Below, in pieces: positions 35,459 through 44,543 of a stretch of 56,364 bases of DNA. The stretch's first letter is position 1; the number at the start of each line of letters is the position of its first letter. The stretch comes from Bacteroidales bacterium (GTDB lineage Bacteria > Bacteroidota > Bacteroidia > Bacteroidales > F082). Made by a program: the position numbers and the translations under genes. Location: NCBI GenBank assembly GCA_017427985.1, contig JAFRRS010000020.1:1-56364 (forward strand), read 5' to 3'. The notes beneath the pieces are model-generated. The model searched no databases, had not been told where the DNA came from, and saw nothing but the letters and a program-made list of their open reading frames with translations.

Positions 35459-36754
35459 ATGGGCGAATCAAGAAGAAAAATAATGTTTCCGAACGTCACT
35501 GACGAGCAGTGGAACGATTGGAAATGGCAGGTCAAGAACCGCATCGAGACCCTTGAGGACTTGAAGAAATATGTGAAATTGACTGAAGCCGAGGAGGAAG
35601 GCGTGAAGAAGACCCTTTCGACACTCCGTATGGCTATCACTCCATATTATCTGAGCCTCATCAATCCTGACGACCCGAACGACCCTGTCCGTCGCCAGGC
35701 TATCCCTACGGCTGCTGAGACACACATCGCACGCGCCGACTTGCTCGACCCGTTGCATGAGGACGAGGATTCACCAGTGCCAGGATTGACACACCGTTAT
35801 CCTGACAGAGTGTTGTTCCTCATCACCGATATGTGCTCAATGTACTGCCGTCACTGCACACGCCGTCGTTTCGCAGGTCAGAAGGACGACGAGTCGCCGG
35901 CCGACAGAATCGAGAAAGCATTGGAATATATCGAGAAGACTGAATGTGTCCGCGATGTGTTGCTGTCGGGCGGCGACGCTTTGATGGTGAGCGACAAGAA
36001 GTTGGAATACATCATCGGCCGTTTGCGTCAGATCAAACATGTCGAGATAGTTCGTTTGGGAACACGTACACCTGTGGTCTGCCCACAGCGTATCACTCCT
36101 GAACTCTGCGACATGCTGAAGAAGTATCATCCAATCTGGATCAACACACACTTCAACCACCCGAACGAGGTGACACCAGAGTCATTTGCTGCTTGCGAAA
36201 GACTTGCAAACGCCGGTATCCCGCTGGGTAACCAGAGTGTGTTGCTCCGTGGCGTCAACGATTGCGTGTATGTGATGCGTAACCTCGTCCACGAACTCGT
36301 GAAGATGCGTGTACGTCCGTACTACATCTACCAGTGCGACCTTTCAATGGGATTGGAGCACTTCAGAACACCAGTTTCGAAAGGTATCGAGATTATCGAA
36401 GGCTTACGTGGCCACACATCAGGCTTCTGCGTCCCGACATTTGTCGTCGATGCTCCAGGCGGTGGCGGCAAGACCCCGGTCATGCCACAGTACGTCATCT
36501 CACAGTCACCAGGCAGAGTTGTGTTGCGTAACTTTGAAGGCGTCATCACAACCTACACCGAGCCGGCTGAGTATCATAGCGAGTGCAACTGCCCTGAGTG
36601 CCAGGCACTTAAGAAGAGACTCGAGGCTGAGAGAGTGGAAGAAGTTGACAGAAATAAACCTGTTGACGGCGTGATCACATTGCTTGAAGGCGAGAAGATG
36701 AACATCGAACCTGCTCATCTCTATCGTCATGAAAGACAAAAACATAACAAATAA
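35459..36754 (+). CDS. kamA: L-lysine 2,3-aminomutase
   Basis: A 431-residue radical SAM/PLP enzyme that turns L-lysine into L-beta-lysine, the first step of this pathway. The radical SAM cluster motif is CSMYCRHC (Cys126, 130, 133); the PLP-binding Lys lies in [10 protein letters not shown] (Lys338). The C-terminal [11 protein letters not shown]ys residues bind the structural zinc of fermentative enzymes, and the full length sets it apart from the shorter EpmB type. It precedes a small membrane protein gene by 9 nt. Confidence 0.98.
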   Translation: MGESRRKIMFPNVTDEQWNDWKWQVKNRIETLEDLKKYVKLTEAEEEGVKKTLSTLRMAITPYYLSLINPDDPNDPVRRQAIPTAAETHIARADLLDPLHEDEDSPVPGLTHRYPDRVLFLITDMCSMYCRHCTRRRFAGQKDDESPADRIEKALEYIEKTECVRDVLLSGGDALMVSDKKLEYIIGRLRQIKHVEIVRLGTRTPVVCPQRITPELCDMLKKYHPIWINTHFNHPNEVTPESFAACERLANAGIPLGNQSVLLRGVNDCVYVMRNLVHELVKMRVRPYYIYQCDLSMGLEHFRTPVSKGIEIIEGLRGHTSGFCVPTFVVDAPGGGGKTPVMPQYVISQSPGRVVLRNFEGVITTYTEPAEYHSECNCPECQALKKRLEAERVEEVDRNKPVDGVITLLEGEKMNIEPAHLYRHERQKHNK

Positions 36755-36763
36755 ATAAGCTGT

Positions 36764-37021
36764 ATGAGCGATAAAAATTATCAGAAAGTATCAAACTGGA
36801 AGATCATCATGGTTTTGATGTTCGTTGTTTTTATGGTAAACGTGCTGATGTCGTTTGTTTACAAGACACAACCGAATTTCTTCATGTTTACTTGGCTGAC
36901 AAACATCTTCCTGAGTTTGGTTGAAACAATACTTTTGGCACTTTTGACTTATGTTTTTTATCTTTTGTTTTTCAGAAGGAGAAATAAGGATAAAGAAACA
37001 GAAGATAATGACGCTCAATAA
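36764..37021 (+). CDS. two-TM protein inside the lysine operon
   Basis: An 85-residue protein: a short basic N-terminus, membrane segments at about 14-34 and 42-70, and a charged C-terminal tail (FFRRRNKDKETEDNDAQ). It is not one of the named kam genes and I do not recognise the family. The gaps to kamA (9 nt) and kamB (3 nt) mean it must be co-expressed. It could take part in lysine uptake or anchor an enzyme; both are guesses. Confidence 0.78.
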   Translation: MSDKNYQKVSNWKIIMVLMFVVFMVNVLMSFVYKTQPNFFMFTWLTNIFLSLVETILLALLTYVFYLLFFRRRNKDKETEDNDAQ

Positions 37022-37024
37022 GTT

Positions 37025-38032
37025 ATGCCTTTTATAGAGGAACTTATAAAATACAGAAGCTGTTCTATCGTGGGGCTGGCGAAAAACACCGGCAAAACGG
37101 TGAGTCTGAACTATGTTTTAGGCCGCTTGCCCCTCGATAGGATGCGTATCGGACTGAGTTCCATTGGTATCGACGGCGAGACGACCGACCAGGTTACGAA
37201 GACGGCAAAGCCTGAGATTACCATTCAAGAAGGCACATTTTTCGGGACAAGCGAGAAACACTATCTGCAAAGAAGACTGGTTTCGGAACTTGTCGATGTG
37301 AGCGATGAGAGCACTTCATTAGGAAGGATAGTGACGGCCAAGGCGTTGACTCCGGGCAAGATACTTTTATCCGGACCTTCGTCTAACCTCGGTTTGAGAC
37401 GTTGGATGAGTTCGATGGACAGATTCAACATCGATTTGATTATCATCGATGGGGCGCTTTCGCGAATGAGTCTGGCGTCGCCGGCAACGAGCGAGTCGAT
37501 GATTCTGGCAACGGGAGCAGCCTATTCGGCCAACATCACAAACCTCGTGCAGAAGACGGCATTCGTGGTGGATATGGTGAATCTGGATTTGACATCTGAA
37601 GAAAACCGATTGATATTCAACGATATACACACTGGAGTTTGGGCTGTAGATGACAACGACGAGCTTCATGACTTAAAAGTGACGTCCTCGTTATCGACGA
37701 AAATCTGCACCGATGGCATAGAGCACTGCAAGACGCTGTTTATGAGCGGCGCGCTGACTGACGGCTTTATGGAACACATCCGCACCAAGAAGATTTTCAA
37801 GGAGACGGAGATAGTGGTGACTGATTTTACGAAGATTTTCCTTACACCTATATTATATAAGGCGTTTGTGAGGGGAGGCGGCAAGATCAGTGTGATGCAA
37901 AAAAGCAAGCTCATCGCGGTGACGGTGAACCCGACGGCACCTAACGGAATGGTGCTAGACTCGGACAGACTATGTAAAACAATGTCGGAAGCTATTGGAC
38001 TTCCGGTTTATGACTTGAAAAAATGCGACTGA
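37025..38032 (+). CDS. kamB: lysine 5,6-aminomutase reactivase subunit KamB
   Basis: A 335-residue protein with an N-terminal P-loop GLAKNTGKT (17-25) and LIIIDGALSRMSLASPATSE, typical of the protein coded between kamA and the MutS-like gene in lysine-fermenting bacteria. Such operons assign it, together with KamC, to reactivating the B12-dependent lysine 5,6-aminomutase by removing damaged cofactor. The assignment here depends on gene order and overall pattern. It overlaps kamC by 10 nt. Confidence 0.87.
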   Translation: MPFIEELIKYRSCSIVGLAKNTGKTVSLNYVLGRLPLDRMRIGLSSIGIDGETTDQVTKTAKPEITIQEGTFFGTSEKHYLQRRLVSELVDVSDESTSLGRIVTAKALTPGKILLSGPSSNLGLRRWMSSMDRFNIDLIIIDGALSRMSLASPATSESMILATGAAYSANITNLVQKTAFVVDMVNLDLTSEENRLIFNDIHTGVWAVDDNDELHDLKVTSSLSTKICTDGIEHCKTLFMSGALTDGFMEHIRTKKIFKETEIVVTDFTKIFLTPILYKAFVRGGGKISVMQKSKLIAVTVNPTAPNGMVLDSDRLCKTMSEAIGLPVYDLKKCD

Positions 38033-39363
38033 AACAACTCATAGAGCAACCCTGCGGTCTGAAATATATGATTGACAACCTCGACACCCACTCGGGTTTC
38101 GCGAGGAGGATGATTCTCGACACCGAGATGCCGACGGATGCTAAGGAAATACAAACTAACTATCAGATTCTCAAGGAATTCTATAATGTTGTTAATGTTA
38201 AAGAGAACCAAAACCAGATCAACAACCTGCAGTTTAAGCTTTGCAATCTGAAGGAGATTGGAGGCACGATTACCCATCTGCGCAACAAATACGTTCTGGA
38301 TGACATCGAGCTTTTCGAGGTGAAGCATTTGGCGATGCTTGCCGGCGAGACTCAGGTGGTGATGAACAACTTGCAACTTGGTGAGAGCATTTTTATCCCG
38401 AATTTGGAAGAAGTAGTTAACATTCTCGACCCTGACGGGATGAAGATTGCATCGTTTTACATCTACGACTCGTATTCCGAGAAGTTGAGCGAGTTGCGCA
38501 GAAAGATGAAAGCGAAAGACGACTTCGACGAGGCGTTGTTCAGTGAGATGACATCCATTGAAGACGAGATTCGTGCCAAGCTGTCGATGCAGCTTTCGAA
38601 ATATGCCGATGAGCTCGAAGCGGCGCAGAAAGCATTGGGATTCATCGACTTAAACCTTGCCAAGGCGTTCCAGATGATAAAATACAACCTTTGTTTTCCG
38701 ACGATAGCTGACAATGGCGAGACGGAATACGAGGGGTTGTTCAATCCGGAAGTGAAAGAAGCGCTGGAAAATCGCAATAGAGATTTCCAACCGGTGCAAA
38801 TAGCTTTTTGGAACAAACCAACGCTGATTACTGGTGCCAACATGGGAGGCAAGACGGTGGTTTTGAAGACCTTGACGCTTTGCCAGTACCTGTTCCAGTT
38901 TGGATTTGGCATTCCTGCAACAAAAGCCAAAATCGATTTGAAAGATGAAATCTATTTCTGCATTGGCGATGAACAGTCGATAGAGAAGGGGCTGTCGTCG
39001 TTTGCGGCGGAAATGAAAAATATTGATGCTGTGATTAAGGCATCGCGTGGAAAACGAAAAATCTTGGCGTTAATTGACGAGCCAGCGAGGACCACGAACC
39101 CGAAAGAGGGAACGGCTTTGGTCTCATCGTTAGTGAAAGTGCTTGAGGTTGAAAATGTCAGCCTCGTCATGACAACGCATTACGATATAGAGCCAAATGA
39201 TTCAAGAAGACTTCGTGTCAAAGGGTTTGAAAACGGCACAATGAACTATGAGCTTGTTGAAGTCAAAGACGGCGAAGTTCCTTATGAAGCTTTGAATATC
39301 GCTGAAAGCTTGGGAATTGATAAAGAGTGGATTCAAAAAGCTAGAGAGATTTTAAACAAATGA
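38023..39363 (+). CDS. kamC: lysine 5,6-aminomutase reactivase ATPase KamC (MutS-like)
   Basis: A 446-residue protein with a MutS-type ATPase domain (about 265-430): Walker A TGANMGGKT, Walker B ILALIDEPARTTNP and the LVMTTHYD switch. It lacks the mismatch-binding N-terminal domain of MutS, so it is not a mismatch repair protein. In kam operons this gene accompanies kamB. In related genomes kamD follows directly; here a T9SS cargo gene and a broken DUF1016 gene intervene. Confidence 0.9.
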   Translation: MRLKQLIEQPCGLKYMIDNLDTHSGFARRMILDTEMPTDAKEIQTNYQILKEFYNVVNVKENQNQINNLQFKLCNLKEIGGTITHLRNKYVLDDIELFEVKHLAMLAGETQVVMNNLQLGESIFIPNLEEVVNILDPDGMKIASFYIYDSYSEKLSELRRKMKAKDDFDEALFSEMTSIEDEIRAKLSMQLSKYADELEAAQKALGFIDLNLAKAFQMIKYNLCFPTIADNGETEYEGLFNPEVKEALENRNRDFQPVQIAFWNKPTLITGANMGGKTVVLKTLTLCQYLFQFGFGIPATKAKIDLKDEIYFCIGDEQSIEKGLSSFAAEMKNIDAVIKASRGKRKILALIDEPARTTNPKEGTALVSSLVKVLEVENVSLVMTTHYDIEPNDSRRLRVKGFENGTMNYELVEVKDGEVPYEALNIAESLGIDKEWIQKAREILNK

Positions 39364-39386
39364 TTAACCTATTTAAACTTAATAAA

Positions 39387-40271
39387 ATGAAAAAGACTTA
39401 TTTTTACCCCCTGTTTGTTCTATTGCTAATTGCATCAGGACTGAAATCACAAGCTCAAGAATTTTTGCCGATTATTCAAGAAGGGAATGAATGGCATACA
39501 CTTGAAGTTATTCCATATTCTACTACTTATAATACATTGGTTAATTGGCTTGACGGTGACACTGTCGTTGAGGACGTGCATTACACCAAAGTGATGCAGA
39601 ACGTAAATGGCAGTGGTTGCACTTTGGCGGCAATGCTTAGGGAAGAAGACGGCAAAGTATGGGGACGTTTATATAATTTCCAAGAAGAAAAACTGATTTA
39701 TGACTTCACGGCTAACGTCGGTGATACTTTGAGATGCGGTTATTGGCATTCTAATAATCCTTATATTGATGAATATATTACACTTGATTCCATTAGCATT
39801 GAGAATATTGGCGGCATCGACAGGAAAAAGTTTTGGCTCGGAATGGAATATGATTGGACTGGCGAACCTTATGCCATTGAAACATGGATAGAAGGCATGG
39901 GCAGTGACTTCGGAATATTATATAGTGGCGCCTATGGTATCACGGGAGGTGTTTATCATGCTTTGTGTTTCCATCAAAATGGGGAACTTGTTTGGCAAAA
40001 TCCTGAATATGATGAATGTATAATAACTTCGGTTGATGAAATCGATGGCGATGAGCTTTCAATCTATCCTAATCCGGCAACGAATAAGGCTGTTATTGAA
40101 GGCGTTGAAGCTGCAGAAGTGCAGATTTACAATGCTTTAGGTCAGCTTGTTAATACGGTTTATGGCACAAATGAAATAAGTGTCACAGGATTGCCGGAAG
40201 GAGTTTATATGTTGCATGTTATCGCAATTAATAAAGAGGTGTATAATACACGGTTTGTGATAAGACAATGA
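39387..40271 (+). CDS. secreted protein with T9SS type A sorting domain
   Basis: A 294-residue protein: signal peptide (MKKTYFYPLFV to SQAQ), a beta-rich domain (about 25-215) and a C-terminal sorting domain (about 220-294) with LSIYPNPATNKAVI, QIYNALGQLV and GLPEGVYMLHV, the classical type A pattern for the type IX secretion system. A start at 39360 is possible, but it would add a basic tail before the signal peptide and overlap kamC. The protein should be exported to the cell surface. It sits inside the lysine operon with no apparent metabolic link. Confidence 0.9.
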   Translation: MKKTYFYPLFVLLLIASGLKSQAQEFLPIIQEGNEWHTLEVIPYSTTYNTLVNWLDGDTVVEDVHYTKVMQNVNGSGCTLAAMLREEDGKVWGRLYNFQEEKLIYDFTANVGDTLRCGYWHSNNPYIDEYITLDSISIENIGGIDRKKFWLGMEYDWTGEPYAIETWIEGMGSDFGILYSGAYGITGGVYHALCFHQNGELVWQNPEYDECIITSVDEIDGDELSIYPNPATNKAVIEGVEAAEVQIYNALGQLVNTVYGTNEISVTGLPEGVYMLHVIAINKEVYNTRFVIRQ

Positions 40272-40302
40272 TCTTGAAAATAATAAATTAAAAATATAAA
40301 AC

Positions 40303-40342
40303 TATGACAAGCAAATTAGGTCTTGATTTTACAAAAGTTGAG
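40303..40342 (+). repeat. direct repeat, copy 1 (orphan kamD start)
   Basis: These 40 bp are identical to 40836-40875. The copy encodes the first 13 residues of KamD (MTSKLGLDFTKVE) and then runs into unrelated sequence with a stop near 40446. About 25 bp upstream of both copies are also similar, so the duplicated unit was longer. Confidence 0.95.
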
Positions 40343-40394
40343 AACTATAAATGCGATAAAATTAAAAACAAACAAAATGAAATAAAAAATTATT

Positions 40395-40790
40395 ATGTCA
40401 AACCAAAAGTCAATATTGAGCAAAGTGAAGAGTTCGGATGCGGTTAATGCGCAGCCGACGAGTTTTATTTCGGAGATTCGGAGAATTATCGACGAAGCCC
40501 GTACTAATGCTGTGCGTAGTGTCGATTTCTGCCGAGTGATGATGTATTGGAATATCGGAAAGAGAATTTTCGAAGAGGAGCAGCAAGGAAAGGATAGAGC
40601 TGATTATGGAACCTATCTAATTAAGAATCTGGCGGATGTTTTAGAACCCGAGTATGGTAGCGGATTCTCATACCGCCAACTTGCATTTTGTAGGCAGTTT
40701 TACTTGGCTTATCCAATTGTGAACGCACTGCGTTCACAATTGAACTGGTCGCAATATAGAATGCTAATTCAAATACCAGAGAAGAAATAA
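40395..40790 (+). pseudogene. truncated DUF1016 (YhcG N-terminal) gene
   Basis: The 131-residue frame matches only the N-terminal domain of YhcG/DUF1016 proteins (FISEIRRIIDEARTNAVRSV, YWNIGKRIFEEEQQGKDRAD, GSGFSYRQLAFCRQFYLAYP). The sequence stops right after YRMLIQIPE, where full-length proteins continue for about 200 residues into a PDDEXK nuclease domain. A second frame continues for a few codons beyond the stop, suggesting decay. It lies between the two copies of the kamD start, so it probably came in with the duplication. Activity is not expected. Confidence 0.8.
40714..40742 (+). repeat. 29-nt perfect palindrome in the DUF1016 fragment
   Basis: Perfect 14-bp arms (CAATTGTGAACGCA and complement) around a single C. 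It lies within codons for IVNALRSQL. It could form a strong hairpin or cruciform and may mark the breakpoint region. Confidence 0.85.
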
Positions 40791-40835
40791 AGAATTTGAT
40801 AGAAAATAAAGAATAATAAATAAAATACAAACAAT

Positions 40836-40875
40836 TATGACAAGCAAATTAGGTCTTGATTTTACAAAAGTTGAG
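40836..40875 (+). repeat. direct repeat, copy 2 (true kamD start)
   Basis: Identical to 40303-40342. This copy leads into the intact kamD reading frame. Confidence 0.95.
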
Positions 40876-42390
40876 TATGCAAGAGGTTTGGCAAAGAAGA
40901 TTGCCGACCAGGTGCAGGAATTCGTTGAACAATATACAACCGTCGCGGTGGAGCGTACGCTGAGCCGTTTGATGGGTATCGACGGCGTGGATGAGAACCA
41001 GGTGCCGCTGCCGAACGTTGTGGTTGACACGTTGAAAGAGAAGGGTGTGCTGAGTGAAGGCGTTCTGTTCTTCATCGCTAACGCTATGATTCAGACTGGC
41101 TTGAAGCCGCAGCAGATTGCTGAGCAGGTGGCAGAAGGCAAGCTCGACATCACAAAGGTGGTGACACGCGACGCAAAGAAGATTGCTGAGACACTGCAGC
41201 CGGTCATTGACGAGAACGTGAACAAGATTCGCGCTCGCCACGACAGACGTGACCATTATCTGAATACTATCGGCGAGGGCCCGAAGCCATACCTTTATAT
41301 TATTGTGGCAACAGGTAACATCTATGAAGACGTGGTGCAAGCTCAGGCTGGTGCACGTCAGGGTGCTGACGTTATCGCTGTGATTCGTACAACCGGTCAG
41401 TCATTGCTCGACTATGTGCCATACGGCGCTACAACTGAAGGTTTCGGCGGTACTTTCGCAACACAGGAGAACTTCCGTATCATGCGTAAGGCCTTGGACG
41501 AGGTGGGCGAGGAGCTCGGCCGTTACATCCGTCTGTGTAACTACTGCTCAGGTCTCTGCATGCCGGAAATCGCCGTCATGGGTGCTTTCGAAGGCTTGGA
41601 CGTGATGTTGAACGACGCTCTTTACGGAATTTTGTTCCGCGACATCAACATGCAGCGTACTTTGATCGACCAGTACATGAGCCGTATCATCAACGGATTC
41701 GCAGGCGTTATCATCAACACTGGTGAGGATAACTATTTGACAACCGCTGACGCTGTTGAAGCCGCTCACACAGTTTTGGCATCAGACCTTATTAACGAAC
41801 AGCTTGCATTCTCGGCAGGTTTGAAGGAAGAGCAGATGGGCTTGGGTCACGCTTTCGAGATGGACCCGATGCTTGAAAACGGCTTCCTGCTCGAGCTCGC
41901 ACAGGCTCAGATGACACGTGAGATCTTCCCGAAGGCAACCTTGAAATACATGCCTCCGACCAAGTTCATGACAGGTAACATCTTCCGCGGCCACATCCAG
42001 GATGCTCTGTTCAACATCATCGGAATCTGGACACATCAGGGAATCCAGCTGCTCGGTATGCCTACCGAGGCTATCCACACCCCGTTTATGAGTGACCGTT
42101 ACCTCTCAATCGAGAACGCGAAATACATCTTCAACAACCTGCACAGTATAGGCGAAGAGATGGAGTTCCGTGAAGGCGGTATCTGCCGTGAACGTGCTAA
42201 GTTGGTGTTAAACAACACTATAGCATTGCTCGAAGAAATCGTGAAAGAAGGTCTGTTCACCGCTCTTGAAAAAGGTATCTTTGGTGATGTGAAACGTCCG
42301 AAGAACGGCGGTAAAGGTCTCGAAGGTGTTACACAAAAAGGTGAAAACTATTACAACCCGTTTGTTGAAATCATGAAAGGAAAGAGATAA
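40837..42390 (+). CDS. kamD: lysine 5,6-aminomutase alpha subunit
   Basis: A 517-residue protein, full length for the family, with typical blocks: FVEQYTTVAVERTLSRLMGI, YIIVATGNIYEDVVQAQAGA, IRTTGQSLLDYVPYGATTEG and YLTTADAVEAAHTVLASDLI. It is the catalytic TIM-barrel subunit that moves the 6-amino group of beta-lysine to C5. It needs the KamE subunit, which holds adenosylcobalamin and the PLP-binding Lys. kamE normally follows at once, but here the kamD stop codon overlaps the ATG of a prolyl oligopeptidase (TAATG), and no cobalamin DxHxxG protein is coded in the window. Confidence 0.97.
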   Translation: MTSKLGLDFTKVEYARGLAKKIADQVQEFVEQYTTVAVERTLSRLMGIDGVDENQVPLPNVVVDTLKEKGVLSEGVLFFIANAMIQTGLKPQQIAEQVAEGKLDITKVVTRDAKKIAETLQPVIDENVNKIRARHDRRDHYLNTIGEGPKPYLYIIVATGNIYEDVVQAQAGARQGADVIAVIRTTGQSLLDYVPYGATTEGFGGTFATQENFRIMRKALDEVGEELGRYIRLCNYCSGLCMPEIAVMGAFEGLDVMLNDALYGILFRDINMQRTLIDQYMSRIINGFAGVIINTGEDNYLTTADAVEAAHTVLASDLINEQLAFSAGLKEEQMGLGHAFEMDPMLENGFLLELAQAQMTREIFPKATLKYMPPTKFMTGNIFRGHIQDALFNIIGIWTHQGIQLLGMPTEAIHTPFMSDRYLSIENAKYIFNNLHSIGEEMEFREGGICRERAKLVLNNTIALLEEIVKEGLFTALEKGIFGDVKRPKNGGKGLEGVTQKGENYYNPFVEIMKGKR

Positions 42391-44519
42391 TGAGAATTAA
42401 AACCACATTATTATTAATAGGTGTAATGGCGATGATGACATCATGCGATTCACGTTATAAGATTAAGGAGTATCCTAAGGCAGAACGCGACGAGACTGTC
42501 GTGGACGATTATTTTGGAACAAAGGTAGCGGACCCGTACCGCTGGCTCGAAAACGACACATCGGCGGAGACCAACGCTTGGGTAGAGGCTGAACGTGCGC
42601 TTACAAACGAATATCTCAGCCATATCCCGTTAAGGCAGACAATCAAAGAGCGTTTGACGCAAATCGCTGATTATGAGAAGTATGGTGTTCCGTCAAAGCG
42701 TTTCGGAAAGTATTTCTACAGCAAGAACGATGGATTGCAGAACCAGAGCGTTTATTACATGCAGGATGTCAACGGCGGCGAGCCGGAAGTGCTCCTGGAC
42801 CCGAACAAGCTCTCTGACGACGGCACTGTTTCACTTGGTGGAATGAGTCTCTCGCACGACGGCAAATATCTCGCTTACACTATCCAGCGCAGCGGTTCCG
42901 ACTGGGTTGAGATTTATGTGAAAGACATCGCGACGAAAGAATTGCTCCCAGATCATATCGAATGGGCTAAGTTCACAGGCGCGGAATGGTATAAAGACGG
43001 TTTCTTCTATGCTGCTTACGACAAACCAGTGGCAGGGAAGGAGTTTTCCAATGTCAATGAGAATCATAAGATATACTATCATAAACTCGGTGACTCTCAG
43101 GATAAAGACCAGCTTTACTATGAGAATCCTGCTCAACCTCGTTATTTCCATGGCGTTAGCACCGATGAGGACGAGCGTTATATCTTTTTATATGAGAGCG
43201 GTCAAGGGGCAGGGCACACCTTGTGGATTCGTGACCTGAACGACCCGAAAGGCAAGTTTGTGCAGATTGCATTCGACATGGATTACAACTATTCGCCAAT
43301 CGACATCATCGACGGAAAGATGTACATCATGACCAATTACGACGCTCCGAAAGGCATGGTTTGCGTTGTGAATGTTGATGATATTAACAAGGCATCGATT
43401 GAAAACTGGGAGGTTCTGATTCCAGAAAGCGAAAATGTGATGGTTGGCGCGCAGATGGGAGCGGGCAAGCTCATCGTCACTTACGACAAAGACGCGGCGA
43501 ATCACGCTTACGTCTATGAACTCGACGGCACCATGAAGCACGAAATCCAGTTCCCGACATTCGGCTCGACAGGTATTGTGAGCCGTTACGAGGAGCCTGA
43601 AATATTCTACGCTTTCACTTCGTTCACATTCCCGACAACAATCTATCGTTATGATATAGAATCAAATACATCAGAGGTGTTCCGCGCTCCAAAGGTCGAT
43701 TTCAATCCTGAGGATTATGAGACGGAACAGATTTTCTATAACAGCAAAGACGGCACACGCGTCCCGATGTTCCTTACCTACAAGAAAGGCCTGAAGAAAG
43801 ACGGCAAGAATCCTACTTTGCTTTATGGCTACGGCGGATTCAACATCACTCTGAATCCTGGTTTCTCGGTGATGCGCATTCCATTCCTCGAAAGAGGCGG
43901 CATCTATGTCATGGCGAACCTTCGTGGAGGCAATGAATATGGTGAGGAATGGCATCTCGCAGGCACCAAGTTGCAGAAACAGAACGTTTTCGATGACTTT
44001 ATCGCGGCTGCTGAATACCTTATTAATAATAATTACACTTCGCCTGATTATCTCGCCATCAACGGTGGTTCTAACGGTGGCTTGTTAGTGGGTGCTTGCA
44101 CCAACCAACGTCCTGATTTGTTCCGCGTGGCTGTGCCTCAGGTGGGAGTGATGGACATGCTCCGTTATCATTTGTTCACCATCGGCTGGAACTGGGCCTC
44201 TGACTATGGCACCAGCGAGGACAGCAAAGAGATGTTCGAGGCGTTGTATGCTTATTCGCCGTTGCACACCATCAAGAGCGGTCCGGATGTGCATTATCCC
44301 GCCATCATGGTGACAACAGCTGACCACGACGATCGTGTCGTTCCGGCACATTCATTCAAATATGCCGCTGAGTTGCAACATGCACAGACAGGCGACGAGC
44401 CTAAGATCATACGCATCGACAGCAAGGCGGGTCACGGTGGCGGAAAGCCGATGGCTAAAGTCATTGAGGAACAGGCGGATATTTATTCATTCATACTTTA
44501 CAACATGGGAATTGAATAA
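42390..44519 (+). CDS. prolyl oligopeptidase family lipoprotein (S9A)
   Basis: A 709-residue lipoprotein (signal peptide, MMTSC, Cys19) with a seven-bladed propeller (about 70-430) and an alpha/beta hydrolase domain (about 450-709). The catalytic Ser lies in INGGSNGGLLV, the Asp in TADHDDRVVPAHS, and the His in KAGHGGGKP. It cleaves short proline-containing peptides outside the inner membrane. That fits peptide and amino-acid fermentation. Its ATG overlaps the kamD stop by 1 nt, in the place where kamE is expected. Confidence 0.95.
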   Translation: MRIKTTLLLIGVMAMMTSCDSRYKIKEYPKAERDETVVDDYFGTKVADPYRWLENDTSAETNAWVEAERALTNEYLSHIPLRQTIKERLTQIADYEKYGVPSKRFGKYFYSKNDGLQNQSVYYMQDVNGGEPEVLLDPNKLSDDGTVSLGGMSLSHDGKYLAYTIQRSGSDWVEIYVKDIATKELLPDHIEWAKFTGAEWYKDGFFYAAYDKPVAGKEFSNVNENHKIYYHKLGDSQDKDQLYYENPAQPRYFHGVSTDEDERYIFLYESGQGAGHTLWIRDLNDPKGKFVQIAFDMDYNYSPIDIIDGKMYIMTNYDAPKGMVCVVNVDDINKASIENWEVLIPESENVMVGAQMGAGKLIVTYDKDAANHAYVYELDGTMKHEIQFPTFGSTGIVSRYEEPEIFYAFTSFTFPTTIYRYDIESNTSEVFRAPKVDFNPEDYETEQIFYNSKDGTRVPMFLTYKKGLKKDGKNPTLLYGYGGFNITLNPGFSVMRIPFLERGGIYVMANLRGGNEYGEEWHLAGTKLQKQNVFDDFIAAAEYLINNNYTSPDYLAINGGSNGGLLVGACTNQRPDLFRVAVPQVGVMDMLRYHLFTIGWNWASDYGTSEDSKEMFEALYAYSPLHTIKSGPDVHYPAIMVTTADHDDRVVPAHSFKYAAELQHAQTGDEPKIIRIDSKAGHGGGKPMAKVIEEQADIYSFILYNMGIE

Positions 44520-44543
44520 TTTTTTAACAAATAACGTATAACG

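Noticed and set aside
38023..39363. DNA mismatch repair MutS
   Set aside because: Only the ATPase part is present, mismatch-binding domains are lacking, and the operon context fits KamC.
40303..40875. Insertion sequence or transposon between the kamD start copies
   Set aside because: No transposase or terminal inverted repeats are visible; the 40-bp duplication is far longer than usual target-site duplications.
37025..44519. Hidden kamE in another frame or strand
   Set aside because: No frame between kamA and the efflux genes shows the cobalamin DxHxxG motif or a Rossmann-like KamE sequence; remaining frames are shadows of the assigned genes.
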